A DNA stretch of 64,000 nt from PXAP01 sp964421595 (GCA_964421595.1 CAYQXY010000002.1:1-64000), one strand, 5' to 3'; numbered from the stretch's first letter, positions 50,833-60,801 are shown. The notes: generated by a model not told the origin, from the sequence alone. Program-made: numbers and translations.

Positions 50833-53301
50833 ATGGCAGAACACCGTATTGAAGATATTGCCCGGGCTTGTCAGGGAGAATTACATGCAGGTGCCGCAGG
50901 TGCTGTAATAAGGCATCTTATAACTGACAGCCGCAAATTTTCCTTTCCTGGAGAGTCATTATTCATTGCAATTGCAGGGGAGCGGCATGATGGCCATAAT
51001 TTTACTGGTGACATGTACAGGCAGCATATCAGGAATTTTTTAGTTAACAGGCTGCCACAAAATATTGATAATTTTCCTGAGGCTAATTTCATTGTTGTAA
51101 ATAATACCTTGCTGGCACTCCAACAGATTGCATCAATGCATCGTGATGGTTATAATCTGCCAGTGATAGGAATTACCGGAAGCAACGGAAAGACCACAGT
51201 GAAGGAGTGGCTGTTCCAGTTATTGCATAAGGAGGTGGTTATTGTCAGGAGTCCCAGGAGTTATAATTCACAAACCGGAGTGCCCCTTTCGGTCTGGCAA
51301 TTAAGCGCACATCATGAGCTGGCTGTGTTTGAGGCAGGAATATCCAGGCCCGGCGAAATGGGCAGGCTGGAGCCTGTAATAAAGCCAGGAATAGGATTAA
51401 TTACCAATATTGGTGAGGCCCATCAGGCTGGCTTTAATGATTTGCAGCATAAGTTGTCTGAAAAACTCCTTCTCTTTAGAAATACCGGGGTCCTGGTATA
51501 CTGCAGCGACCATGATCTTATTGATAATTATATTAAAACCAACTTCAATAATACAAAAACAAGGCTGTTTCGCTGGTCAGTATCGAAAGATGCAGAACTG
51601 AAAATTATCAGCCTGCAGAGGAAATCAAACTCTACACTGATCAGCGGACAATATAAGGGCTCTACAGGTAACCTGACCGTGCCATTTACTGACCAGGCAT
51701 CGGTTGAGAATGCGATACATGTTTGGGCCATATTGCTTTTACTCGGATATCCCCACGAGTTTATTGCCGCCGGTATAAAAGAACTTGGTCCGCTTGCAAT
51801 GAGAATGGAGCAAAAAAAAGGAATAAATAACTGTACAATAATTAATGACAGTTATAATTCTGATCCGGGCTCTCTCGGGATAGCGGTCGATTTTTTGATG
51901 CAACAGACACAGCATAAAAGAAAAACCCTGGTGTTGTCTGATATATTTGAAACCGGCAGGGACCGGTTTGAACTTTACAAGGATATAGCTGAGCTGCTAA
52001 ACAGGGAGAAAATAAGCAGGTTTATAGGGGTAGGGACCGGGATAAAAGATGTGAAAGCCTGGTATAAAGGAAGGTCTGAGTTCTTCGATACTACAGGAGA
52101 CTTTTTAAGAAACCTGGATCCCGGAAGTTTTTCTGATGAGGCGATCTTGCTTAAGGGCTCAAGAAACTTTGAGTTTGAACGTATTTCAGTACTACTTGAA
52201 GAGAAGTCCCATGCTACCGTCATGGAAGTAAACCTCAATAATCTGATCGATAATTACAATCATTTTAAGGCACGCCTTGACCAGGGAACAAAGATCATGG
52301 CAGTGGTAAAGGCCTTTTCATACGGAAGCGGCAGCTATGAGATTGCCAACATCCTGGCATACAACCTGGTTGACTATCTTGCCGTAGCATTTTGCGACGA
52401 AGGCGTCAGCCTGAGGAAAGCCGGCATAAAAGTTCCGATAATGGTTATGAATCCCGATCTCTCATGCTATTCACTGATGGTTGATCATAACCTGGAGCCG
52501 GAAATATACAGCTTATCCGGACTCAGACATTTTATAGAGAGATTGCAGTCCGCGAAAATCAAAGATTACCCCGTACATATCAAACTGGATACCGGCATGT
52601 ACAGGCTTGGCTTTTCCACCCTGCAAACCGGCGAACTGATTAAACTGCTTAAGCCGAACAATCCGGTAAAAGTCAAATCTGTTTTTTCTCACCTGGTAGC
52701 CAGCGATGATCCTGCTCATGATGATTTTACCCTGCATCAGATAAATCAGTTCACGCAAATGTCTGATGAATTATGCAGCCGGCTTGATTATCCGGTGTTC
52801 AGGCATATTTTGAATTCAGCTGGCATTGAGCGATTTCCGGAGGCTCAGTTTGATATGGTGAGGCTCGGGATTGGCATGTATGGTATAAGTTCACTGAAAA
52901 ACAGCAAGCTGTCGAATGTTAATACTTTCAAAAGTATAATTTCCCTTATCAGGGAAGTGCCGGCAGGTGATACGATAGGTTACGCAAGGGCATTCAGGAC
53001 AACAGTTGATTCAAAAATAGCAGTTGTGCCTGTGGGGTATGCTGACGGACTGGATCGCCGACTTGGTAATGGTTCAGGGAGAATGATTGTGAAAGATGTA
53101 TTTGTCCCCATTGTCGGCAATGTATGCATGGATATGTGCATGCTCGACATTACCGGGGTTGATGCCAGGGAAGGGGATGAGGTTATTATTTTTGGAGATA
53201 ACCATTCGATTTCTGATATTGCAGATTCATTGTCAACTATTCCTTACGAAGTTTTTACAAAAATTTCCGCCAGAGTTAAACGAATATATGTGCAGGAGTA
53301 A
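50833..53301 (+). CDS. murF-alr: MurF-alanine racemase fusion
   Basis: An 822-residue fusion of two steps of the peptidoglycan D-alanine branch. The N-terminal MurF part (about 1-450) adds D-Ala-D-Ala to UDP-MurNAc-tripeptide: P-loop GITGSNGKTTVKEWL, and NDSYNSDPGSLG. The C-terminal racemase (about 455-822) makes D-alanine: PLP-lysine motif MAVVKAFSYGSGSYE, substrate region KLDTGMYRLGF, catalytic Tyr in IGYARAF and GNVCMDMCMLD. The frame runs upstream to 50737 inside tdk, but MAEHRIEDIARACQG at 50833 is the natural MurF start. D-Ala-D-Ala ligase is elsewhere. Confidence 0.95.
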   Translation: MAEHRIEDIARACQGELHAGAAGAVIRHLITDSRKFSFPGESLFIAIAGERHDGHNFTGDMYRQHIRNFLVNRLPQNIDNFPEANFIVVNNTLLALQQIASMHRDGYNLPVIGITGSNGKTTVKEWLFQLLHKEVVIVRSPRSYNSQTGVPLSVWQLSAHHELAVFEAGISRPGEMGRLEPVIKPGIGLITNIGEAHQAGFNDLQHKLSEKLLLFRNTGVLVYCSDHDLIDNYIKTNFNNTKTRLFRWSVSKDAELKIISLQRKSNSTLISGQYKGSTGNLTVPFTDQASVENAIHVWAILLLLGYPHEFIAAGIKELGPLAMRMEQKKGINNCTIINDSYNSDPGSLGIAVDFLMQQTQHKRKTLVLSDIFETGRDRFELYKDIAELLNREKISRFIGVGTGIKDVKAWYKGRSEFFDTTGDFLRNLDPGSFSDEAILLKGSRNFEFERISVLLEEKSHATVMEVNLNNLIDNYNHFKARLDQGTKIMAVVKAFSYGSGSYEIANILAYNLVDYLAVAFCDEGVSLRKAGIKVPIMVMNPDLSCYSLMVDHNLEPEIYSLSGLRHFIERLQSAKIKDYPVHIKLDTGMYRLGFSTLQTGELIKLLKPNNPVKVKSVFSHLVASDDPAHDDFTLHQINQFTQMSDELCSRLDYPVFRHILNSAGIERFPEAQFDMVRLGIGMYGISSLKNSKLSNVNTFKSIISLIREVPAGDTIGYARAFRTTVDSKIAVVPVGYADGLDRRLGNGSGRMIVKDVFVPIVGNVCMDMCMLDITGVDAREGDEVIIFGDNHSISDIADSLSTIPYEVFTKISARVKRIYVQE

Positions 53302-53312
53302 ACATATTAATA

Positions 53313-54068
53313 ATGCCAGAAATATCTGCGGTAATAATAACATTAAACGAGGAAAGGAATATTGAACGATGCCTTGATTCTCTTACCGGGGTAGCCGACG
53401 AAATTATTGTCGTCGACTCTTTTTCGACCGACCGGACCATAGAGCTTTGCAAAAAATACAAAGTCAGGATCATACAGAACTCGTTTGAAGGATATATACA
53501 GCAAAAGAATTTTGCCGTTTCTCAATCAAGATACCCGATTGTTCTGTCGCTTGATGCTGACGAATTACTTTCAGAAGAACTGATAGATTCTATACAGATG
53601 GTTAAGGCCAACTGGGTATATGACGGTTATTTCTGCAACAGGATAAATAATTACTGCGGAAAATGGATCATGCATACAAGCTGGTATCCGGATAAAAAAT
53701 TGCGGCTCTGGGACAAAAGGAAGGGCAGCTGGACGGGCCTTAATCCACATGACCGGGTTGAAATGGTTAAAGGTTCGAAAACAGGCATCCTGAAGGGTGA
53801 TATCAGACACTACTCCTACAACTCAATTACAGAACATATTGCGCAGATCAACAGATTTACCGACATTTCTGCAAGATCCTATTACAACAACGGAATAAAG
53901 TCCGGCTACATCAATATAGTTATCAATCCGATATGGAGATTGTTCAGGGAGCTTATAATCAGAAAAGGAATACTGGGTGGTTATTATGGTTTCGTAATAA
54001 GCTTCATTCTCTCTTTTGAGACTTTTCTGAAGTATATAAAACTAAAACAGCTGTTTAAGGATAATTGA
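53313..54068 (+). CDS. Glycosyltransferase family 2 (WaaE/KdtX-like)
   Basis: A 251-residue GT2 protein resembling WaaE/KdtX-type lipopolysaccharide core glycosyltransferases. It begins PEISAVIITLNEERNIERCL, continues with EIIVVDSFSTDRT and has LSLDADELLSEE in the DxD position. HYSYNSITEHIAQINRF and the C-terminal amphipathic region (RKGILGGYYGFVI) are typical. It may add a core sugar to lipid A-core. It starts 11 nt after murF-alr, so tdk, murF-alr and this gene probably form one transcript. Confidence 0.88.
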   Translation: MPEISAVIITLNEERNIERCLDSLTGVADEIIVVDSFSTDRTIELCKKYKVRIIQNSFEGYIQQKNFAVSQSRYPIVLSLDADELLSEELIDSIQMVKANWVYDGYFCNRINNYCGKWIMHTSWYPDKKLRLWDKRKGSWTGLNPHDRVEMVKGSKTGILKGDIRHYSYNSITEHIAQINRFTDISARSYYNNGIKSGYINIVINPIWRLFRELIIRKGILGGYYGFVISFILSFETFLKYIKLKQLFKDN

Positions 54069-54085
54069 ACTATTGGCAAATTATC

Positions 54086-54781
54086 TCAGCCATGCTCACT
54101 GATCCTTTCGAGCTGGACAGGATCAATGATCTTAATTTTCCTGCCGTCAATTTCTATAACGTTTTCAGAAGCAAAATTTGACAGTGTTCTGATTGCGTTT
54201 GAGGTGGTCATGTTTGAAAGATTTGCAATATCCTCCCTTGAAAGGTAGACTTTTATCGTCTTGCCATCATGTTCAAGTCCATAGGTATCTTTAAGGAAAA
54301 TAAGAGATTCGGCAAGTCTGCCCCGGATATGTTTCTGGGTTAATGTGACTGTCCGGCTGTTTGAGAAACCCAGTTCAGTGGCAAAGGATTTAATAATACT
54401 CAATGATAATTCGGAATTTGTTTTAAGTACTTCAAATAAAGATTCCCTGTTAATTGTGCATATCGTTGAGTCTTCTATCGCAAGTGATGTTGCCATGTAA
54501 TTCTCTTCTGCAAAAAGTGCCCTGTAGCCTATGAAACCGATTGGCTTTGCCATTCTTACAATTTGCTCCCTGCCGCCTATGCCTTCTTTATAAATCTTTA
54601 CTTTACCGGCAGATAGGCAAAGTAAGCCATTGGGTTTTTCTCCCTCCCTGTATATTATTTCCCCTTTACGAAAATGCAGACATGTGTGTCTTTCAGAAAG
54701 AATTTTCTTCTCGTCTTCAGCCAGGAAATAGAATATTGAATTTGCATTATTAATGCAATGATTACAGATAATGCTGCTCAT
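54086..54781 (-). CDS. Crp/Fnr-family transcription regulator
   Basis: A 231-residue regulator with an N-terminal cyclic-nucleotide-binding-like beta-barrel (about 15-140: RKGEIIYREGEKPNGLLCLS) and a C-terminal winged helix (about 150-225: LSREDIANLSNMTTSNAIRT). The N-terminus carries CNHC (Cys6, Cys9) and a further Cys34, a spacing only loosely like the FNR iron-sulphur ligands. The cAMP-binding R-x-x-S/T pattern is not obvious. It is convergent with the GT2 gene, 17 nt away. Ligand and targets are unknown. Confidence 0.88.
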   Translation of the reverse strand: MSSIICNHCINNANSIFYFLAEDEKKILSERHTCLHFRKGEIIYREGEKPNGLLCLSAGKVKIYKEGIGGREQIVRMAKPIGFIGYRALFAEENYMATSLAIEDSTICTINRESLFEVLKTNSELSLSIIKSFATELGFSNSRTVTLTQKHIRGRLAESLIFLKDTYGLEHDGKTIKVYLSREDIANLSNMTTSNAIRTLSNFASENVIEIDGRKIKIIDPVQLERISEHG

Positions 54782-54877
54782 ATTTATAATAATTGTAACA
54801 ACTATGCAAATGTAAAGAAAGCCTTAAATTTTAAAAATAAAAAATCACCAGTTATAAAAAAGCTTAGATACCCCACG

Positions 54878-56536
54878 TCAGTATCTGGCAACCAGAGGCA
54901 TACGCCTTCCTCTTCCGAATGATTTTGAACTTATTCTTAAAACGGGGGGAGCCTGATTTCGCTTATGCTCAGTTGCATTTACCATTTGTATTACCTTTTC
55001 AATAACTTCACTGTCATAATTTCCCTCCTCTGTTAATGCGGCGGCATGCTTCTGTTGTTCTATATAACCATATAAAATGTTATCAAGAATTTCATAATCC
55101 GGGAGTGAATCCGTATCCTTCTGCCCGGTTTTCAGCTCTGCACTGGGGGCCCGTGAAATTGTGGTTTCAGGAATAATTTCTTCCTTCATATTTATATACC
55201 TGGCAATCTCATAAACCTGTGTTTTATAAAGATCGCCCAATACAGACAATGCACCATTCATATCGCCATAGAGAGTTCCGTAACCGACAGCAGATTCACT
55301 TTTATTCGATGTATTAAGCATAATAACACCAAATTTGTTGGCCATTGCCATCAAAAGAGTACCCCTTATCCGCGCCTGGATATTTTCCTCGGTAGTATCT
55401 TCAGGTAAATTTTCGAATACCGGTTCAAGTGAATTTTTGAAAGCGTCCATCAGATGATCAATCTCTATTACATTATAAGCGACATCAAGCGTCTTCGCAA
55501 GTTTTTCGGCATCCTTCGCAGAAAGGGCTGATGAGTACTTTGAGGGCATGAATACGCAGTATACATTCTCTGCTCCAAGGGCTTCAACTGCCAGGACCGC
55601 GGTAATGGCAGAATCAATTCCACCTGATAAACCAATAAGAGCTTTATGAAAGCCGGATTTTAAGAAAAAATCTTTAATGCCCAATACGAGGGCCTTATAA
55701 ATAAGTCTCCTGCTTTCAGAGGTTGCCAGATTGGTTCCGTGGGCAGGACTTTTTAAAACTTCCTCTAGTTCGTATATCTGAAGGTCTTCCTCAAACCAGG
55801 AGATTCTGTCGAATATTTCACCTTTATCATTTACTACAAGCGATCCTCCTTCGAATATCAAATCAGTGTTTGCCCCAACCTGATTAACCATAAAAACAGG
55901 CAGCTCATATTTTTTAGCCACGTTCATAAATATTTCCTTTTTATCCTGCACCTTAGTCCACGCAAAAGGTGAAGCAGCAATATTCAGAATGAGGTCAGGC
56001 TTCTGATCAGCAAGCTTTTCCATAGGAGATACAGTGTACAGCCTTTTATTGCCAAAACTACGGTCAAAGTTCTGCTCAATCCATAGATCTTCACATATAG
56101 TAAGGGCTATACGTTTTCCCTTGTATTCAATAATATTGAATTCCTTGTTTGGCTCAAAATAACGGTATTCATCAAATACATCATAATCGGGCAGCAAAGT
56201 TTTGTGGTGTATACTTTGAATTTTCCCGTCGAAAAGGAAGTATGCCGAATTGTAAAGGCTTTTTCCTTCCCTGTTAGGATTAAAGGAAGGAGAACCAATT
56301 ACAACTGCAATGTCGGTGCATATTTTTGCGATTTTTTCGACAGCATACTGACACTTATAAATAAAGTCTTTATAGTCGAGCATATCCAATGGCGGATAAC
56401 CACAAATAGACAGTTCAGGGAATACCAGCAGATCGGCTTCAAACTGCTGCGCCTTTTTAATACAGAAAACTATTTTTGTTGTGTTATCGGCAATATTGCC
56501 AACATGCAAATTTATCTGGGCAAGGGCGATCTTCAT
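54878..56536 (-). CDS. nadE: Glutamine-dependent NAD+ synthetase
   Basis: A 552-residue two-domain enzyme converting nicotinate adenine dinucleotide to NAD+. The N-terminal nitrilase-type glutaminase domain (about 1-250) has FPELSICGYPPLDML (Glu), HHKTLLPDYDVFDEYRYF (Lys) and LTICEDLW (nucleophile Cys). The C-terminal ATP-pyrophosphatase domain begins near 270 with the loop GLSGGIDSAITAVLA, and includes NTSNKSESAVGYGTLYGD and TISRAPSAEL. Ammonia from glutamine passes between the domains. It follows the barrel-protein gene on the minus strand, 41 nt downstream of its stop. Confidence 0.95.
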   Translation of the reverse strand: MKIALAQINLHVGNIADNTTKIVFCIKKAQQFEADLLVFPELSICGYPPLDMLDYKDFIYKCQYAVEKIAKICTDIAVVIGSPSFNPNREGKSLYNSAYFLFDGKIQSIHHKTLLPDYDVFDEYRYFEPNKEFNIIEYKGKRIALTICEDLWIEQNFDRSFGNKRLYTVSPMEKLADQKPDLILNIAASPFAWTKVQDKKEIFMNVAKKYELPVFMVNQVGANTDLIFEGGSLVVNDKGEIFDRISWFEEDLQIYELEEVLKSPAHGTNLATSESRRLIYKALVLGIKDFFLKSGFHKALIGLSGGIDSAITAVLAVEALGAENVYCVFMPSKYSSALSAKDAEKLAKTLDVAYNVIEIDHLMDAFKNSLEPVFENLPEDTTEENIQARIRGTLLMAMANKFGVIMLNTSNKSESAVGYGTLYGDMNGALSVLGDLYKTQVYEIARYINMKEEIIPETTISRAPSAELKTGQKDTDSLPDYEILDNILYGYIEQQKHAAALTEEGNYDSEVIEKVIQMVNATEHKRNQAPPVLRISSKSFGRGRRMPLVARY

Positions 56537-56577
56537 GGTGCTTTGATTTAATTATGGTGAGATTGTTTTTGGGGTTG

Positions 56578-57228
56578 CTAAAAAAGGATTCCCAGCCTTA
56601 ATGACAGCGAATTAAGAAGTGCTATAAATTCAGGGCTGGAAGCAATATCAATAAACCTGTGCCTGTATTCAAAGCCGCCAACCAGTGCAGTCTGTCCGCC
56701 AAGTGAATACTGAACGCCGGCTCCTATATGATATGAAATATTGAAAAACTCAATTTCATTACTGAGACTTTCATTCTCAATCTCAAGAGAGGCTATATCG
56801 GCATGAGATTTAATATTAAAATGTCCGCCAACACCCAGTTTGGCATAAATTTTTGTATATCCGATCTCCCTGGTTGTGAACTTCATTCCAATTGGCACAT
56901 TTATATACTGAAGCTTATAAATAACCATATCACCCTGATCGATTGTTTCCGAATAACCTTCAAAATTTACAGGCACTTCCTGGTTAAAGGTAAGTTTGCC
57001 GCCGATATTGCTGAGTGAAAGGCCCGTAGAGAAGGCATAGTTCTCGGTAAAAAAATTATCCATCTCCAGACCAATGTCGAATCCGCCCCGTATTCCGGCG
57101 CTTTCAACCGTACGTATCTCTGGTTTTAACCATGAAATTTGCGGATCGGCAAAAACGCTGAATCTAAGATCCTGTGCGAATGATATAAAAGGCAAAAATA
57201 ATAAGAGGATACCTGAGAGAATTTTCAT
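56578..57228 (-). CDS. Outer-membrane beta-barrel protein (PorT-like)
   Basis: A 216-residue exported protein. A signal peptide (MKILSGILLLFLPFISFAQ) is followed by alternating-residue strands characteristic of small outer-membrane barrels: GFDIGLEMDNFFTENYAF, LQYINVPIGMKF and YHIGAGVQYSLGG, ending in an aromatic residue (LRLGILF). It fits the outer-membrane beta-barrel (PorT/OmpA-like) family of Bacteroidota. The sequence before its start, 57229-57345, is closely related to that before the DUF4831 gene, so the two may share regulation. Confidence 0.82.
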   Translation of the reverse strand: MKILSGILLLFLPFISFAQDLRFSVFADPQISWLKPEIRTVESAGIRGGFDIGLEMDNFFTENYAFSTGLSLSNIGGKLTFNQEVPVNFEGYSETIDQGDMVIYKLQYINVPIGMKFTTREIGYTKIYAKLGVGGHFNIKSHADIASLEIENESLSNEIEFFNISYHIGAGVQYSLGGQTALVGGFEYRHRFIDIASSPEFIALLNSLSLRLGILF

Positions 57229-57345
57229 CCGAATAAAGTATTTATTATTATAAAATTATGTTACTCTGTCAGTTGTTACCATTGCTTCTTCTCACCCATA
57301 AATTATTCTTCTTTTTCCGGCAAATGAGAGATCCATTCATTGCCT
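57229..57345 (-). repeat. Palindrome-leader module upstream of the barrel gene
   Basis: Beside the start codon, the block at 57226-57249 matches 36301-36324 at 21 of 24 positions. CTGACA (57267-57272) and TATAAT (57247-57252) repeat the order of the DUF4831 leader, with a 14-nt spacer. Further out, TCACCCATAAATTATT, CTTTTT and GAGATCCATTCATTG follow the palindrome order of the 36359-36432 copy, with more substitutions. Confidence 0.6.
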
Positions 57346-57572
57346 GGCAATGCCTTATGCAATAACTGATTAAAAAAATGTAGTTTGAAAATGCTGATCA
57401 GGCACTGTTTAATATTTGACTAAAACCTTATCTTTACAAAATTATGCTTAAAAAATGAAACCTTCGATCAGCGCACATTGACAAAATTAACCAAAAATTT
57501 GACTTGGTATAATCCTTATAAGTCCAATTACCTAAAGTAAATGTAATTACTGCCTAAAACTGCTGTTAACAC
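57346..57572. other. Rest of the 344-nt divergent region before gldB
   Basis: A+T-rich stretch between the repeat module and gldB. No ORF or convincing promoter box is seen. Confidence 0.3.
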
Positions 57573-58589
57573 ATGATCCTTCTAAAATCACCTGTTGTCA
57601 CCATTTTAATACTATTAGCATTACTTAATGCAGGCTGTACCGGTTCCGGGGAAAGAATTGACTTAAGTGAAATTGATCTTGAAATAGAAATACTAAGGCT
57701 GGACAGGGATCTGTTTGCTGTTGATATTGATTCGATACCTGAGCACATCCCGGCCATCGAAAAGAAATACGGTGAATTTTTCGATATATATAATAACCTG
57801 ATCATCAGAATTGGCAACTCACGGTCTCCTGCTTATCCTGAAAGCCTGAAATCATTTCTTACAGATTTTGATATTTATCGTCTGCACAATGAAGTAGAAA
57901 GGATTTTTCCTGACCTCCGGGAAATTGAAGCTGAACTTGAAACCGCATTCAAATATTACAGGCACTATTTTCCTGATTATACAGTACCTCAGATTTATAC
58001 TTATATCTCCGGATTCAATCAGACAGTCGTTGCAGCAGAAAATCATTTTGGTATAGGCCTGGATAAATATCTCGGAAGTGGCCATAAGTTTTACTACGAG
58101 CTTCAGTTGCCTGAATATCAGAGAAATAAAATGCATCCTGGCAAAATTCCATCCGACTGTATTATTGCCTGGGCTATGACTGAATTTGAACTTGACGATA
58201 CAGACGGCCATTTGCTGAGCCATATTATTTATCATGGGAAATTGCTCTATTTTGCCGATGCAGTACTCCCTGAACAGCATGATACTCTTAAAACAGGAAT
58301 ATCTATTGCGGGACTGGAGTGGTGTAAGAATAATGAACGTCAGATGTGGACTTTTCTGGTTGAAAATAAACTATTGTTTTCGACTGATGCCCGGACTATT
58401 GCCAGGTTTGTCAATGATGGCCCCTTTACCTCAGAATTTTCCAGAGATTCACCAGGAAGGGCTGCATTGTGGCTTGGAAGGCAAATTGTCAGGTCATACA
58501 TGCAACGTAACAATCAGGTCAGTCTGCAGGAGCTTATGCTCGATAACGATTACCAGGGCATACTTAATAATGCACGGTACAGACCCTGA
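57573..58589 (+). CDS. gldB: Gliding motility lipoprotein GldB
   Basis: A 338-residue lipoprotein (signal ILILLALLNAGC, Cys22) of the GldB family, an inner-membrane lipoprotein required for gliding and type IX secretion in Flavobacteria and conserved in many non-gliding Bacteroidota. Family marks: EIEILRLDRDLFAVDIDSIP at the start of the mature part, FPDYTVPQIYTYISGFNQ, GIGLDKYLGSGHKFYYEL and LIPSDCIIAW-like IPSDCIIAWAM. No other gld or por gene is in the window, so its presence does not prove motility. Confidence 0.9.
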   Translation: MILLKSPVVTILILLALLNAGCTGSGERIDLSEIDLEIEILRLDRDLFAVDIDSIPEHIPAIEKKYGEFFDIYNNLIIRIGNSRSPAYPESLKSFLTDFDIYRLHNEVERIFPDLREIEAELETAFKYYRHYFPDYTVPQIYTYISGFNQTVVAAENHFGIGLDKYLGSGHKFYYELQLPEYQRNKMHPGKIPSDCIIAWAMTEFELDDTDGHLLSHIIYHGKLLYFADAVLPEQHDTLKTGISIAGLEWCKNNERQMWTFLVENKLLFSTDARTIARFVNDGPFTSEFSRDSPGRAALWLGRQIVRSYMQRNNQVSLQELMLDNDYQGILNNARYRP

Positions 58590-58671
58590 ATGAAAAAATC
58601 AGGATCAGCCGACCTCTTAAAATATTAATATGAACCTAATTTCCCATTACTCATTTTAATTCAATAACAAA

Positions 58672-60342
58672 ATGAAGCCGGACATTGAACTAGCCCACGA
58701 AGCCCAGATGAAGCCAATAAATGAAATTGCTGCTGATCTGGGAATAGATCATGAAGACCTCGAATCATATGGTCGTTACAAGGCCAAAATTCCTCTCAAA
58801 TACATTGATCTTGAAAAGGTTGAGGAAAGCACACTTATCCTGGTTTCGGCCATTTCTCCAACTCCGGCCGGAGAAGGAAAAACTACTGTTTCTATCGGCC
58901 TTGCTCAGGGCCTGAACAGGATAAATAAAAAATGCACGGTGGTTTTGCGTGAGCCGTCACTTGGACCGGTATTCGGTATTAAGGGAGGGGCCACCGGCGG
59001 TGGGTATTCGCAGGTACTTCCCATGGAGGATATTAATCTTCATTTTACCGGCGATTTTTCGGCAATAGAAAAAGCGAATAACCTGCTTGCAGCCCTGATT
59101 GACAACAATATACAAAGCAAAACCAGGGGTATTGGTATAGATCCGCGTACAGTCCTCTGGAAACGGGTAATGGACATGAATGACCGCTCACTTCGTCATG
59201 TTATTGTCGGACTGGGTGGTTCACTGAGTGGAATTCCCAGGGAAGGTGGGTTCAATATAACAGCTGCTTCAGAAGTAATGGCGGCATTATGTCTTGCCGA
59301 TGACCTTTCAGATCTGAAAAAACGGATGGGGAAGATATTCATTGGGTTTACTTTTGACCGGAAACCGGTTTTTGCAAGTGATCTTAAGGCTAATGGTGCA
59401 ATGAGCGCCTTGCTTAAAGATGCTATTAAGCCCAACCTTGTACAAACCATGGAAAACACTCCAGCTATTATTCACGGAGGCCCTTTTGCAAACATAGCCC
59501 AGGGAACAAATTCTGTAATAGCAACCAGAATGGGGATGTCTCTTTCTGATTATGTAGTAACTGAAGCAGGTTTTGGTTTTGATCTTGGAGCTGAGAAGTT
59601 TTTTGATATAAAGTGCGGTTATTCAGGATTGTCACCAAGGGCAGTTGTCCTTGTCGCAACAATAAGAGCATTGAAATATCATGGCGGCGTCGGACTTAAT
59701 GACCTTAAAAAGCCAGATGTTGAAGCTCTTAAGAAGGGATTGACCAACCTTACAAAACATGTTGAAAACATTCAGTCTTTTGCAATATGTGCGGTAGTTG
59801 CAATAAATAAGTTCGCTACCGATACCGATGAAGAACTAAAGATGGTAGGGGATCATTGCCGCATGATAGGGATCGAGGCAGTCGTTTCCGATGTTTGGGG
59901 AAAAGGAGGTGAAGGAGCTGTAGAACTTGCCGAGCGGGTTAGTCACGTTGCGGCCAATTGTAAAAACAAGTTTAAGCCGATGTATGACTGGAACTGGGAT
60001 ATTCCAAAAAAGATTGAGACTGTTGCAAAGAAAATTTATGGTGCAAATGCTGTCGATTATACCAGAAAGGCACTTTCTGATATAAGGAAGATTGAGGATC
60101 TGGGTCTTGATAAATTGCCCGTGTGTATTGCCAAAACTCAAAAATCCCTTTCTGACAATCCGGAGCTTCTTGGCAGACCAAAAGACTTTGTAGTGACGGT
60201 GAGAGAAATTGAAATTGCTGCAGGTGCAGGATTCCTGATCCCAATTACCGGCGACATAATGCGTATGCCCGGGTTGCCGGCCACTCCGGCTGCTGAGAAT
60301 ATTGATATTGATGATGAGGGGAACATCACGGGGTTATTTTGA
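58672..60342 (+). CDS. fhs: Formate-tetrahydrofolate ligase
   Basis: A 556-residue enzyme that makes 10-formyl-tetrahydrofolate from formate and ATP, feeding purine synthesis and Met-tRNA formylation. The ATP loop is TPAGEGKTTVSIGLAQGL, followed by EPSLGPVFGIKGGATGGG, IATRMGMSLSDYVVTEAGFG and the Leu/Pro-rich C-terminal GDIMRMPGLPATPAAENI. Length is normal. Fmt at 3849-4805 would use its product. It is convergent with the ferredoxin gene. Confidence 0.96.
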   Translation: MKPDIELAHEAQMKPINEIAADLGIDHEDLESYGRYKAKIPLKYIDLEKVEESTLILVSAISPTPAGEGKTTVSIGLAQGLNRINKKCTVVLREPSLGPVFGIKGGATGGGYSQVLPMEDINLHFTGDFSAIEKANNLLAALIDNNIQSKTRGIGIDPRTVLWKRVMDMNDRSLRHVIVGLGGSLSGIPREGGFNITAASEVMAALCLADDLSDLKKRMGKIFIGFTFDRKPVFASDLKANGAMSALLKDAIKPNLVQTMENTPAIIHGGPFANIAQGTNSVIATRMGMSLSDYVVTEAGFGFDLGAEKFFDIKCGYSGLSPRAVVLVATIRALKYHGGVGLNDLKKPDVEALKKGLTNLTKHVENIQSFAICAVVAINKFATDTDEELKMVGDHCRMIGIEAVVSDVWGKGGEGAVELAERVSHVAANCKNKFKPMYDWNWDIPKKIETVAKKIYGANAVDYTRKALSDIRKIEDLGLDKLPVCIAKTQKSLSDNPELLGRPKDFVVTVREIEIAAGAGFLIPITGDIMRMPGLPATPAAENIDIDDEGNITGLF

Positions 60343-60537
60343 TTCGGTAACTTTCAGGGAGTTTCATCTTTACCCGTAATCAAAATTTACAGGAGCCTGA
60401 CGTAGTAAAGGTTTAACTTTCAATGAATATTACAGTTACACCATGATTATGGAGTGTTTATTAATCCGGCAGTTATGCGGCGAATGCTCAAAAGGAGGGT
60501 TGTGTGGTTTACAACGGTGTGGGGGGAGGAAAATAAA

Positions 60538-60569
60538 ACAGGAGGAAAACTATTTAATTTTCCTCCTGT
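60538..60569 (-). terminator. Rho-independent terminator after the ferredoxin gene
   Basis: ACAGGAGGAAAA at 60538-60549 and TTTTCCTCCTGT at 60558-60569 form a perfect 12-bp stem with an 8-nt loop. On the minus strand a TTTATTTT tract follows, so it ends the ferredoxin transcript; it lies 21 nt after that stop and may also stop fhs read-through. Confidence 0.85.
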
Positions 60570-60589
60570 ACGATTGGAATTTTTAAATA

Positions 60590-60757
60590 TTATTCCGGGT
60601 GTATAGCCTCTACGGGGCATACATCGGCACATGCACCGCAATCAGTACAAATTTCAGGATCTATTTTGTAAATATCACCTTCTGCTATTGCTTCAACCGG
60701 ACATTCATCTATACAACTTCCACACGCAGTGCAGTCGTCAGTAATCACATAAGCCAT
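60590..60757 (-). CDS. 2[4Fe-4S] ferredoxin
   Basis: A 55-residue clostridial-type ferredoxin. Two CxxCxxCxxxCP motifs are complete: Cys9, 12, 15, 19 and Cys37, 40, 43, 47 (CTACGSCIDECP and CTDCGACADVCP). It carries low-potential electrons between enzymes such as pyruvate:ferredoxin oxidoreductase and hydrogenase or Rnf. This implies an anaerobic or micro-aerobic metabolism. A TATATTTG -7-like box lies upstream at 60802-60809 on the minus strand, and a strong terminator follows, so it is a single-gene unit. Confidence 0.96.
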   Translation of the reverse strand: MAYVITDDCTACGSCIDECPVEAIAEGDIYKIDPEICTDCGACADVCPVEAIHPE

Positions 60758-60801
60758 TTTTTTATTGTTTTAAGTTGGTACTGGGTAATTTGTAAAGTTT
60801 G

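Noticed and set aside
57573..58589. GldB as proof of a gliding or type IX secretion locus
   Set aside because: No other gld, spr or por gene is present, and no protein in the window shows an evident T9SS C-terminal signal.
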